Translations under genes and position numbers: made by a program
Source of the DNA: Auanema rhodensis
Lineage: Eukaryota > Nematoda > Chromadorea > Rhabditida > Rhabditidae
Direction of reading: 5' to 3'
Assembly: GCA_964057225.1 (NCBI GenBank)
Contig: CAXKVF010000087.1
Coordinates: 162,936-226,935 of the forward strand
DNA: 64,000 nucleotides
Part shown: piece after piece, positions 10,385-23,232 of the stretch
How the letters are laid out: every line of letters begins with the position of its first letter
How positions within the stretch are numbered: position 1 is the stretch's first letter
Notes under the pieces: generated by a model
Database searches by the model: none
The model's input: the letters and a program-made list of their open reading frames with translations, nothing else
What the model was told of the DNA's origin: nothing

Positions 10385-13300
10385 GTAACCATGACTTTGA
10401 AATTTACGTGAACTTTAATTTATGCTAATTAAATGTACACGTGATGTGCACTTGGTATGTAACTCGCTTCACGTGAAAGATAAAGAGATGCGGTTTTCAA
10501 AATTAGATTCCTCATGTCCATATTAGTCTAAAAACAAATTTTTATTGATATTGGTTCATGGTAACCATGACTTTGAAATTTACGTGAACTTTAATTTATG
10601 CTAATTAAATGTACACGTGATGTGCACTTGGTATGTAACTCGCTTCACGTGAAAGAAGAAGAGATGCGGTTTTCAAAATTAGATTCCCCATGTCCATATT
10701 AGTCTAAAAACAAATTTTTATTGATATTGGTTCATGGTAACCATGACTTTGAAATTTACGTGAACTTTAATTTATGCTAATTAAATGTACACGTGATGTG
10801 CACTTGGTATGTAACTCGCTTCACGTGAAAGATAAAGAGATGCGGTTTTCAAAATTAGATTCCCCATGTCCATATTAGTCTAAAAACAAATTTTTATTGA
10901 TATTGGTGCATGGTAACCATGACTTTGAAATTTACGTGAACTTTAATTTATGCTAATTAAATGTAAACGTGATGTGCACTTGGTATGTAACTCGCTTCAC
11001 GTGAAAGATAAAGAGATGCGGTTTTCAAAATTAGATTCCCCATGTCCATATTAGTCTAAAAACAAATTTTTATTGATATTGGTGCATGGTAACCATGACT
11101 TTGAAATTTACGTGAACTTTAATTTATGCTAATTAAATGTACACGTGATGTGCACTTGGTATGTAACTCGCTTCACGTGAAAGAAGAAGAGATGCGGTTT
11201 TCAAAATTAGATTCCCCATGTCCATATTAGTCTAAAAACAAATTTTTATTGATATTGGTTCATGGTAACCATGACTTTGAAATTTACGTGAACTTTAATT
11301 TATGCTAATTAAATGTACACGTGATGTGCACTTGGTATGTAACTCGCTTCACGTGAAAGATAAAGAGATGCGGTTTTCAAAATTAGATTCCCCATGTCCA
11401 TATTAGTCTAAAAACAAATTTTTATTGATATTGGTGCATGGTAACCATGACTTTGAAATTTACGTGAACTTTAATTTATGCTAATTAAATGAACACGTGA
11501 TGTGCACTTGGTATGTAACTCGCTTCACGTGAAAGATAAAGAAATGCGGTTTTCAAAATTAGATTCCTCATGTCCATATTAGTCTAAAAACAAATTTTTA
11601 TTGATATTGGTTCATGGTAACCATGACTTTGAAATTTACGTGAACTTTAATTTATGCTAATTAAATGTACACGTGATGTGCACTTGGTATGTAACTCGCT
11701 TCACGTGAAAGATAAAGAGATGCGGTTTTCAAAATTAGATTCCCCATGTCCATATTAGTCTAAAAACAAATTTTTATTGATATTGCTTCATGGTAACCAT
11801 GACTTTGAAATTTACGTGAACTTTAATTTATGCTAATTAAATGTACACGTGATGTGCACTTGGTATGTAACTCGCTTCACGTGAAAGAAGAAGAGATGCG
11901 GTTTTCAAAATTAGATTCCCCATGTCCATATTAGTCTAAAAACAAATTTTTATTGATATTGGTTCATGGTAACCATGACTTTGAAATTTACGTGAACTTT
12001 AATTTATGCTAATTAAATGTACACGTGATGTGCACTTGGTATGTAACTCGCTTCACGTGAAAGATAAAGAGATGCGGTTTTCAAAATTAGATTCCCCATG
12101 TCCATATTAGTCTAAAAACAAATTTTTATTGATATTGGTGCATGGTAACCATGACTTTGAAATTTACGTGAACTTTAATTTATGCTAATTAAATGTACAC
12201 GTGATGTGCACTTGGTATGTAACTCGCTTCACGTGAAAGATAAAGAAATGCGGTTTTCAAAATTAGATTCCCCATGTCCATATTAGTCTAAAAACAAATT
12301 TTTATTGATATTGGTTCATGGTAACCATGACTTTGAAATTTACGTGAACTTTAATTTATGCTAATTAAATGTACACGTGATGTGCACTTGGTATGTAACT
12401 CGCTTCACGTGAAAGATAAAGAGATGCGGTTTTCAAAATTAGATTCCCCATGTCCATATTAGTCTAAAAACAAATTTTTATTGATATTGGTTCATGGTAA
12501 CCATGACTTTGAAATTTACGTGAACTTTAATTTATGCTAATTAAATGTACACGTGATGTGCACTTGGTATGTAACTCGCTTCACGTGAAAGATAAAGAGA
12601 TGCGGTTTTCAAAATTAGATTCCCCATGTCCATATTAGTCTAAAAACAAATTTTTATTGATATTGGTGCATGGTAACCATGACTTTGAAATTTACGTGAA
12701 CTTTAATTTATGCTAATTAAATGTACACGTGATGTGCACTTGGTATGTAACTCGCTTCACGTGAAAGATAAAGAGATGCGGTTTTCAAAATTAGATTCCT
12801 CATGTCCATATTAGTCTAAAAACAAATTTTTATTGATATTGGTGCATGGTAACCATGACTTTGAAATTTACGTGAACTTTAATTTATGCTAATTAAATGT
12901 ACACGTGATGTGCACTTGGTATGTAACTCGCTTCACGTGAAAGAAGAAGAGATGCGGTTTTCAAAATTAGATTCCCCATGTCCATATTAGTCTAAAAACA
13001 AATTTTTATTGATATTGGTTCATGGTAACCATGACTTTGAAATTTACGTGAACTTTAATTTATGCTAATTAAATGTACACGTGATGTGCACTTGGTATGT
13101 AACTCGCTTCACGTGAAAGATAAAGAGATGCGGTTTTCAAAATTAGATTCCCCATGTCCATATTAGTCTAAAAACAAATTTTTATTGATATTGGTTCATG
13201 GTAACCATGACTTTGAAATTTACGTGAACTTTAATTTATGCTAATTAAATGTACACGTGATGTGCACTTGGTATGTAACTCGCTTCACGTGAAAGATAAA

Positions 13301-14432
13301 GAGATGCGGTTTTCAAAATTAGATTCCCCATGTCCATATTAGTCTAAAAACAAATTTTTATTGATATTGGTGCATGGTAACCATGACTTTGAAATTTACG
13401 TGAACTTTAATTTATGCTAATTAAATGTACACGTGATGTGCACTTGGTATGTAACTCGCTTCACGTGAAAGATAAAGAGATGCGGTTTTCAAAATTAGAT
13501 TCCTCATGTCCATATTAGTCTAAAAACAAATTTTTATTGATATTGGTTCATGGTAACCATGACTTTGAAATTTACGTGAACTTTAATTTATGCTAATTAA
13601 ATGTACAGGTGATGTGCACTTGGTATGTAACTCGCTTCACGTGAAAGATAAAGAGATGCGGTTTTCAAAATTAGATTCCCCATGTCCATATTAGTCTAAA
13701 AACAAATTTTTATTGATATTGGTTCATGGTAACCATGACTTTGAAATTTACGTGAACTTTAATTTATGCTAATTAAATGTACACGTGATGTGCACTTGGT
13801 ATGTAACTCGCTTCACGTGAAAGATAAAGAGATGCGGTTTTCAAAATTAGATTCCCCATGTCCATATTAGTCTAAAAACAAATTTTTATTGATATTGGTG
13901 CATGGTAACCATGACTTTGAAATTTACGTGAACTTTAATTTATGCTAATTAAATGTACACGTGATGTGCACTTGGTATGTAACTCGCTTCACGTGAAAGA
14001 TAAAGAGATGCGGTTTTCAAAATTAGATTCCTCATGTCCATATTAGTCTAAAAACAAATTTTTATTGATATTGGTTCATGGTAACCATGACTTTGAAATT
14101 TACGTGAACTTTAATTTATGCTAATTAAATGTACACGTGATGTGCACTTGGTATGTAACTCGCTTCACGTGAAAGAAGAAGAGATGCGGTTTTCAAAATT
14201 AGATTCCCCATGTCCATATTAGTCTAAAAACAAATTTTTATTGATATTGGTTCATGGTAACCATGACTTTGAAATTTACGTGAACTTTAATTTATGCTAA
14301 TTAAATGTACACGTGATGTGCACTTGGTATGTAACTCGCTTCACGTGAAAGATAAAGAGATGCGGTTTTCAAAATTAGATTCCCCATGTCCATATTAGTC
14401 TAAAAACAAATTTTTATTGATATTGGTGCATG
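10385..14432 (+). repeat. Region of 128T and GAAGAAG monomers with trimer-like ending pattern
   Basis: Monomers with TTCCTCATG (128T) begin at 10385, 11441, 12673, 13377 and 13905. Monomers with GAAGAAG (97A/98G) begin at 10561, 11089, 11793, 12849 and 14081. Three times a 128T monomer is followed directly by a GAAGAAG monomer. From 12849 to 14432 the junction type runs GGTT, GGTT, GGTG three times, a 528-bp rhythm. The region is a mixture of trimers with later 4-, 6- and 7-monomer shifts. Confidence 0.65.
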
Positions 14433-14608
14433 GTAACCATGACTTTGAAATTTACGTGAACTTTAATTTATGCTAATTAAATGTACACGTGATGTGCACT
14501 TGGTATGTAACTCGCTTCACGTGAAAGATAAAGAGATGCGGTTTTCAAAATTAGATTCCCCATGTCCATATTAGTCTAAAAACAAATTTTTATTGATATT
14601 GGTGCATG

Positions 14609-16016
14609 GTACCCATGACTTTGAAATTTACGTGAACTTTAATTTATGCTAATTAAATGTACACGTGATGTGCACTTGGTATGTAACTCGCTTCACGTGA
14701 AAGATAAAGAGATGCGGTTTTCAAAATTAGATTCCCCATGTCCATATTAGTCTAAAAACAAATTTTTATTGATATTGGTTCATGGTAACCATGACTTTGA
14801 AATTTACGTGAACTTTAATTTATGCTAATTAAATGTACAGGTGATGTGCACTTGGTATGTAACTCGCTTCACGTGAAAGATAGAGAGATGCGGTTTTCAA
14901 AATTAGATTCCCCATGTCCATATTAGTCTAAAAACAAATTTTTATTGATATTGGTTCATGGTAACCATGACTTTGAAATTTACGTGAACTTTAATTTATG
15001 CTAATTAAATGTACACGTGATGTGCACTTGGTATGTAACTCGCTTCACGTGAAAGATAAAGAGATGCGGTTTTCAAAATTAGATTCCCCATGTCCATATT
15101 AGTCTAAAAACAAATTTTTATTGATATTGGTGCATGGTAACCATGACTTTGAAATTTACGTGAACTTTAATTTATGCTAATTAAATGTACACGTGATGTG
15201 CACTTGGTATGTAACTCGCTTCACGTGAAAGATAAAGAGATGCGGTTTTCAAAATTAGATTCCCCATGTCCATATTAGTCTAAAAACAAATTTTTATTGA
15301 TATTGGTGCATGGTACCCATGACTTTGAAATTTACGTGAACTTTAATTTATGCTAATTAAATGTACACGTGATGTGCACTTGGTATGTAACTCGCTTCAC
15401 GTGAAAGATAAAGAGATGCGGTTTTCAAAATTAGATTCCCCATGTCCATATTAGTCTAAAAACAAATTTTTATTGATATTGGTTCATGGTAACCATGACT
15501 TTGAAATTTACGTGAACTTTAATTTATGCTAATTAAATGTACAGGTGATGTGCACTTGGTATGTAACTCGCTTCACGTGAAAGATAGAGAGATGCGGTTT
15601 TCAAAATTAGATTCCCCATGTCCATATTAGTCTAAAAACAAATTTTTATTGATATTGGTTCATGGTAACCATGACTTTGAAATTTACGTGAACTTTAATT
15701 TATGCTAATTAAATGTACACGTGATGTGCACTTGGTATGTAACTCGCTTCACGTGAAAGATAAAGAGATGCGGTTTTCAAAATTAGATTCCCCATGTCCA
15801 TATTAGTCTAAAAACAAATTTTTATTGATATTGGTTCATGGTAACCATGACTTTGAAATTTACGTGAACTTTAATTTATGCTAATTAAATGTACACGTGA
15901 TGTGCACTTGGTATGTAACTCGCTTCACGTGAAAGATAAAGAGATGCGGTTTTCAAAATTAGATTCCCCATGTCCATATTAGTCTAAAAACAAATTTTTA
16001 TTGATATTGGTGCATG
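14609..16016 (+). repeat. Four-monomer higher-order repeat, two copies (704 bp)
   Basis: Copies start at 14609 and 15313. Shared rare markers at 704-bp offset: GTACCC instead of GTAACC at 14609 and 15313, ACAGGTG (56G) at 14840 and 15544, and GATAGAGAG (99G) at 14883 and 15587. The third monomer differs at its junction (GGTG against GGTT), so identity is not complete. A 56G monomer without 99G at 13553 looks like the older form. Confidence 0.88.
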
Positions 16017-19000
16017 GTAACCATGACTTTGAAATTTACGTGAACTTTAATTTATGCTAATTAAATGTACACGTGATGTGCACTTGGTATGTAACTCGCT
16101 TCACGTGAAAGATAAAGAGATGCGGTTTTCAAAATTAGATTCCCCATGTCCATATTAGTCTAAAAACAAATTTTTATTGATATTGGTTCATGGTAACCAT
16201 GACTTTGAAATTTACGTGAACTTTAATTTATGCTAATTAAATGTACACGTGATGTGCACTTGGTATGTAACTCGCTTCACGTGAAAGATAAAGAGATGCG
16301 GTTTTCAAAATTAGATTCCCCATGTCCATATTAGTCTAAAAACAAATTTTTATTGATATTGGTGCATGGTAACCATGACTTTGAAATTTACGTGAACTTT
16401 AATTTATGCTAATTAAATGTACACGTGATGTGCACTTGGTATGTAACTCGCTTCACGTGAAAGATAAAGAGATGCGGTTTTCAAAATTAGATTCCCCATG
16501 TCCATATTAGTCTAAAAACAAATTTTTATTGATATTGGTGCATGGTAACCATGACTTTGAAATTTACGTGAACTTTAATTTATGCTAATTAAATGTACAC
16601 GTGATGTGCACTTGGTATGTAACTCGCTTCACGTGAAAGATAAAGAGATGCGGTTTTCAAAATTAGAATCCCCATGTCCATATTAGTCTAAAAACAAATT
16701 TTTATTGATATTGGTTCATGGTAACCATGACTTTGAAATTTACGTGAACTTTAATTTATGCTAATTAAATGTACACGTGATGTGCACTTGGTATGTAACT
16801 CGCTTCACGTGAAAGATAAAGAGATGCGGTTTTCAAAATTAGATTCCCCATGTCCATATTAGTCTAAAAACAAATTTTTATTGATATTGGTTCATGGTAA
16901 CCATGACTTTGAAATTTACGTGAATTTTAATTTATGCTAATTAAATGTACACGTGATGTGCACTTGGTATGTAACTCGCTTCACGTGAAAGATAAAGAGA
17001 TGCGGTTTTCAAAATTAGATTCCCCATGTCCATATTAGTCTAAAAACAAATTTTTATTGATATTGGTTCATGGTAACCATGACTTTGAAATTTACGTGAA
17101 CTTTAATTTATGCTAATTAAATGTACACGTGATGTGCACTTGGTATGTAACTCGCTTCACGTGAAAGATAAAGAGATGCGGTTTTCAAAATTAGATTCCC
17201 CATTTCCATATTAGTCTAAAAACAAATTTTTATTGATATTGGTGCATGGTAACCATGACTTTGAAATTTACGTGAACTTTAATTTATGCTAATTAAATGT
17301 ACACGTGATGTGCACTTGGTATGTAACTCGCTTCACGTGAAAGATGAAGAGATGCGGTTTTCAAAATTAGATTCCCCATGTCCATATTAGTCTAAAAACA
17401 AATTTTTATTGATATTGGTTCATGGTAACCATGACTTTGAAATTTACGTGAACTTTAATTTATGCTAATTAAATGTACACGTGATGTGCACTTGGTATGT
17501 AACTCGCTTCACGTGAAAGATAAAGAGATGCGGTTTTCAAAATTAGATTCCCCATGTCCATATTAGTCTAAAAACAAATTTTTATTGATATTGGTTCATG
17601 GTAACCATGACTTTGAAATTTACGTGAACTTTAATTTATGCTAATTAAATGTACACGTGATGTGCACTTGGTATGTAACTCGCTTCACGTGAAAGATAAA
17701 GAGATGCGGTTTTCAAAATTAGATTCCCCATGTCCATATTAGTCTAAAAACAAATTTTTATTGATATTGGTGCATGGTAACCATGACTTTGAAATTTACG
17801 TGAACTTTAATTTATGCTAATTAAATGTACACGTGATGTGCACTTGGTATGTAACTCGCTTCACGTGAAAGATAAAGAGATGCGGTTTTCAAAATTAGAT
17901 TCCCCATGTCCATATTAGTCTAAAAACAAATTTTTATTGATATTGGTTCATGGTAACCATGACTTTGAAATTTACGTGAACTTTAATTTATGCTAATTAA
18001 ATGTACACGTGATGTGCACTTGGTATGTAACTCGCTTCACGTGAAAGATAAAGAGATGCGGTTTTCAAAATTAGATTCCCCATGTCCATATTAGTCTAAA
18101 AACAAATTTTTATTGATATTGGTGCATGGTAACCATGACTTTGAAATTTACGTGAACTTTAATTTATGCTAATTAAATGTACACGTGATGTGCACTTGGT
18201 ATGTAACTCGCTTCACGTGAAAGATAAAGAGATGCGGTTTTCAAAATTAGATTCCCCATGTCCATATTAGTCTAAAAACAAATTTTTATTGATATTGGTG
18301 CATGGTAACCATGACTTTGAAATTTACGTGAACTTTAATTTATGCTAATTAAATGTACACGTGATGTGCACTTGGTATGTAACTCGCTTCACGTGAAAGA
18401 TAAAGAGATGCGGTTTTCAAAATTAGAATCCCCATGTCCATATTAGTCTAAAAACAAATTTTTATTGATATTGGTTCATGGTAACCATGACTTTGAAATT
18501 TACGTGAACTTTAATTTATGCTAATTAAATGTACACGTGATGTGCACTTGGTATGTAACTCGCTTCACGTGAAAGATAAAGAGATGCGGTTTTCAAAATT
18601 AGATTCCCCATGTCCATATTAGTCTAAAAACAAATTTTTATTGATATTGGTTCATGGTAACCATGACTTTGAAATTTACGTGAATTTTAATTTATGCTAA
18701 TTAAATGTACACGTGATGTGCACTTGGTATGTAACTCGCTTCACGTGAAAGATAAAGAGATGCGGTTTTCAAAATTAGATTCCCCATGTCCATATTAGTC
18801 TAAAAACAAATTTTTATTGATATTGGTTCATGGTAACCATGACTTTGAAATTTACGTGAACTTTAATTTATGCTAATTAAATGTACACGTGATGTGCACT
18901 TGGTATGTAACTCGCTTCACGTGAAAGATAAAGAGATGCGGTTTTCAAAATTAGATTCCCCATTTCCATATTAGTCTAAAAACAAATTTTTATTGATATT

Positions 19001-19184
19001 GGTGCATGGTAACCATGACTTTGAAATTTACGTGAACTTTAATTTATGCTAATTAAATGTACACGTGATGTGCACTTGGTATGTAACTCGCTTCACGTGA
19101 AAGATGAAGAGATGCGGTTTTCAAAATTAGATTCCCCATGTCCATATTAGTCTAAAAACAAATTTTTATTGATATTGGTTCATG
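15665..19184 (+). repeat. Ten-monomer tandem duplication, two copies (1760 bp)
   Basis: Copies run 15665-17424 and 17425-19184. At 1760-bp offset they share AGAATCCCC 124A (16668, 18428), GTGAATTTTAA 29T (16925, 18685), CATTTCC 132T (17204, 18964), 98G (17346, 19106, just inside the next repeat of the register) and the junction-type order. Agreement stops near 15.6 kb on the left and about 19.3 kb on the right, so the homologous stretch is slightly longer than one period, as expected of a tandem duplication. Confidence 0.88.
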
Positions 19185-20944
19185 GTAACCATGACTTTGA
19201 AATTTACGTGAACTTTAATTTATGCTAATTAAATGTACACGTGATGTGCACTTGGTATGTAACTCGCTTCACGTGAAAGATAAAGAGATGCGGTTTTCAA
19301 AATTAGATTCCCGATGTCCATATTAGTCTAAAAACAAATTTTTATTGATATTGGTGCATGGTAACCATGACTTTGAAATTTACGTGAACTTTAATTTATG
19401 CTAATTAAATGTACACGTGATGTGCACTTGGTATGTAACTCGCTTCACGTGAAAGATAAAGAGATGCGGTTTTCAAAATTAGATTCCCCATGTCCATATT
19501 AGTCTGAAAACAAATTTTTATTGATATTGGTTCATGGTAACCATGACTTTGAAATTTACGTGAACTTTAATTTATGCTAATTAAATGTACACGTGATGTG
19601 CACTTGGTATGTAACTCGCTTCACGTGAAAGATAAAGAGATGCGGTTTTCAAAATTAGATTCCCCATGTCCATATTAGTCTAAAAACAAATTTTTATTGA
19701 TATTGGTGCATGGTAACCATGACTTTGAAATTTACGTGAACTTTAATTTATGCTAATTAAATGTACACGTGATGTGCACTTGGTATGTAATTCGCTTCAC
19801 GTGAAAGATAAAGAGATGCGGTTTTCAAAATTAGATTCCCCATGTCCATATTAGTCTAAAAACAAATTTTTATTGATATTGGTTCATGGTAACCATGACT
19901 TTGAAATTTACGTGAACTTTAATTTATGCTAATTAAATGTACACGTGATGTGCACTTGGTATGTAACTCGCTTCACGTGAAAGATAAAGAGATGCGGTTT
20001 TCAAAATTAGATTCCCCATTTCCATATTAGTCTAAAAACAAATTTTTATTGATATTGGTGCATGGTAACCATGACTTTGAAATTTACGTGAACTTTAATT
20101 TATGCTAATTAAATGTACACGTGATGTGCACTTGGTATGTAACTCGCTTCACGTGAAAGATGAAGAGATGCGGTTTTCAAAATTAGATTCCCCATGTCCA
20201 TATTAGTCTAAAAACAAATTTTTATTGATATTGGTTCATGGTAACCATGACTTTGAAATTTACGTGAACTTTAATTTATGCTAATTAAATGTACACGTGA
20301 TGTGCACTTGGTATGTAACTCGCTTCACGTGAAAGATAAAGAGATGCGGTTTTCAAAATTAGATTCCCGATGTCCATATTAGTCTAAAAACAAATTTTTA
20401 TTGATATTGGTGCATGGTAACCATGACTTTGAAATTTACGTGAACTTTAATTTATGCTAATTAAATGTACACGTGATGTGCACTTGGTATGTAACTCGCT
20501 TCACGTGAAAGATAAAGAGATGCGGTTTTCAAAATTAGATTCCCCATGTCCATATTAGTCTGAAAACAAATTTTTATTGATATTGGTTCATGGTAACCAT
20601 GACTTTGAAATTTACGTGAACTTTAATTTATGCTAATTAAATGTACACGTGATGTGCACTTGGTATGTAACTCGCTTCACGTGAAAGATAAAGAGATGCG
20701 GTTTTCAAAATTAGATTCCCCATGTCCATATTAGTCTAAAAACAAATTTTTATTGATATTGGTGCATGGTAACCATGACTTTGAAATTTACGTGAACTTT
20801 AATTTATGCTAATTAAATGTACACGTGATGTGCACTTGGTATGTAATTCGCTTCACGTGAAAGATAAAGAGATGCGGTTTTCAAAATTAGATTCCCCATG
20901 TCCATATTAGTCTAAAAACAAATTTTTATTGATATTGGTTCATG
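18833..20944 (+). repeat. Six-monomer tandem duplication, two copies (1056 bp)
   Basis: Copies run 18833-19888 and 19889-20944. Five rare markers recur at exactly 1056 bp: 132T (18964, 20020), 98G (19106, 20162), CCCGATG 129G (19313, 20369), TCTGAAAA 146G (19506, 20562) and GTAATTCG 79T (19791, 20847). All six junction types agree in order. It overlaps the right part of the ten-monomer duplication, so it arose after it. Confidence 0.92.
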
Positions 20945-21930
20945 GTAACCATGACTTTGAAATTTACGTGAACTTTAATTTATGCTAATTAAATGTACAC
21001 GTGATGTGCACTTGGTATGTAACTCGCTTCACGTGAAAGATAAAGAGATGCGGTTTTCAAAATTAGATTCCCCATGTCCATATTAGTCTAAAAACAAATT
21101 TTTATTGATATTGCTTCATGGTAACCATGACTTTGAAATTTACGTGAACTTTAATTTATGCTAATTAAATGTACACGTGATGTGCACTTGGTATGTAACT
21201 CGCTTCACGTGAAAGATAAAGAGATGCGGTTTTCAAAATTAGATTCCCCATGTCCATATTAGTCTAAAAACAAATTTTTATTGATATTGGTTCATGGTAA
21301 CCATGACTTTGAAATTTACGTGAACTTTTATTTATGCTAATTAAATGTACACGTGATGTGCACTTGGTATGTAACTCGCTTCACGTGAAAGATAAAGAGA
21401 TGCGGTTTTCAAAATTAGATTCCCCATGTCCATATTAGTCTGAAAACAAATTTTTATTGATATTGGTGCATGGTAACCATGACTTTGAAATTTACGTGAA
21501 CTTTAATTTATGCTAATTAAATGTACACGTGATGTGCACTTGGTATGTAACTCGCTTCACGTGAAAGATAAAGAGATGCGGTTTTCAAAATTAGATTCCC
21601 CATGTCCATATTAGTCTAAAAACAAATTTTTATTGATATTGGTTCATGGTAACCATGACTTTGAAATTTACGTGAACTTTAATTAATGCTAATTAAATGT
21701 ACACGTGATGTGCACTTGGTATGTAACTCGCTTCACGTGAAAGATAAAGAGATGCGGTTTTCAAAATTAGATTCCCCATGTCCATATTAGTCTAAAAACA
21801 AATTTTTATTGATATTGGTTCATGGTAACCATGACTTTGAATTTTACGTGAACTTTAATTTATGCTAATTAAATGTACACGTGATGTGCACTTGGTATGT
21901 AACTCGCTTCACGTGAAAGATAAAGAGATG
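20241..21930 (+). repeat. Segment copied 15 monomers downstream (offset 2640 bp)
   Basis: Markers reappear 2640 bp later: 129G (20369, 23009), 146G (20562, 23202), 79T (20847, 23487), GCTT junction (21111, 23751), ACTTTTATTT 33T (21329, 23969), 146G again (21442, 24082), 37A (21685, 24325) and 18T (21842, 24482). Agreement ends before 21953, where this copy has CATTTCC and the other does not. Confidence 0.85.
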
Positions 21931-22176
21931 CGGTTTTCAAAATTAGATTCCCCATTTCCATATTAGTCTAAAAACAAATTTTTATTGATATTGGTGCATG
22001 GTAACCATGACTTTGAAATTTACGTGAACTTTAATTTATGCTAATTAAATGTACACGTGATGTGCACTTGGTATGTAACTCGCTTCACGTGAAAGATGAA
22101 GAGATGCGGTTTTCAAAATTAGATTCCCCATGTCCATATTAGTCTAAAAACAAATTTTTATTGATATTGGTTCATG

Positions 22177-23232
22177 GTAACCATGACTTTGAAATTTACG
22201 TGAACTTTAATTTATGCTAATTAAATGTACACGTGATGTGCACTTGGTATGTAACTCGCTTCACGTGAAAGATAAAGAGATGCGGTTTTCAAAATTAGAT
22301 TCCCGATGTCCATATTAGTCTAAAAACAAATTTTTATTGATATTGGTGCATGGTAACCATGACTTTGAAATTTACGTGAACTTTAATTTATGCTAATTAA
22401 ATGTACACGTGATGTGCACTTGGTATGTAACTCGCTTCACGTGAAAGATAAAGAGATGCGGTTTTCAAAATTAGATTCCCGATGTCCATATTAGTCTAAA
22501 AACAAATTTTTATTGATATTGGTGCATGGTAACCATGACTTTGAAATTTACGTGAACTTTAATTTATGCTAATTAAATGTACACGTGATGTGCACTTGGT
22601 ATGTAACTCGCTTCACGTGAAAGATAAAGAGATGCGGTTTTCAAAATTAGATTCCCCATGTCCATATTAGTCTGAAAACAAATTTTTATTGATATTGGTT
22701 CATGGTAACCATGACTTTGAAATTTACGTGAACTTTAATTTATGCTAATTAAATGTACACGTGATGTGCACTTGGTATGTAACTCGCTTCACGTGAAAGA
22801 TAAAGAGATGCGGTTTTCAAAATTAGATTCCCGATGTCCATATTAGTCTAAAAACAAATTTTTATTGATATTGGTGCATGGTAACCATGACTTTGAAATT
22901 TACGTGAACTTTAATTTATGCTAATTAAATGTACACGTGATGTGCACTTGGTATGTAACTCGCTTCACGTGAAAGATAAAGAGATGCGGTTTTCAAAATT
23001 AGATTCCCGATGTCCATATTAGTCTAAAAACAAATTTTTATTGATATTGGTGCATGGTAACCATGACTTTGAAATTTACGTGAACTTTAATTTATGCTAA
23101 TTAAATGTACACGTGATGTGCACTTGGTATGTAACTCGCTTCACGTGAAAGATAAAGAGATGCGGTTTTCAAAATTAGATTCCCCATGTCCATATTAGTC
23201 TGAAAACAAATTTTTATTGATATTGGTTCATG
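22177..23232 (+). repeat. Trimer higher-order repeat, two copies (528 bp)
   Basis: Copies 22177-22704 and 22705-23232 each consist of two 129G monomers (CCCGATG) ending GGTG followed by one 146G monomer (TCTGAAAA) ending GGTT. Order and junctions match fully. It sits at the left flank of the 18-monomer copy. Confidence 0.92.
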
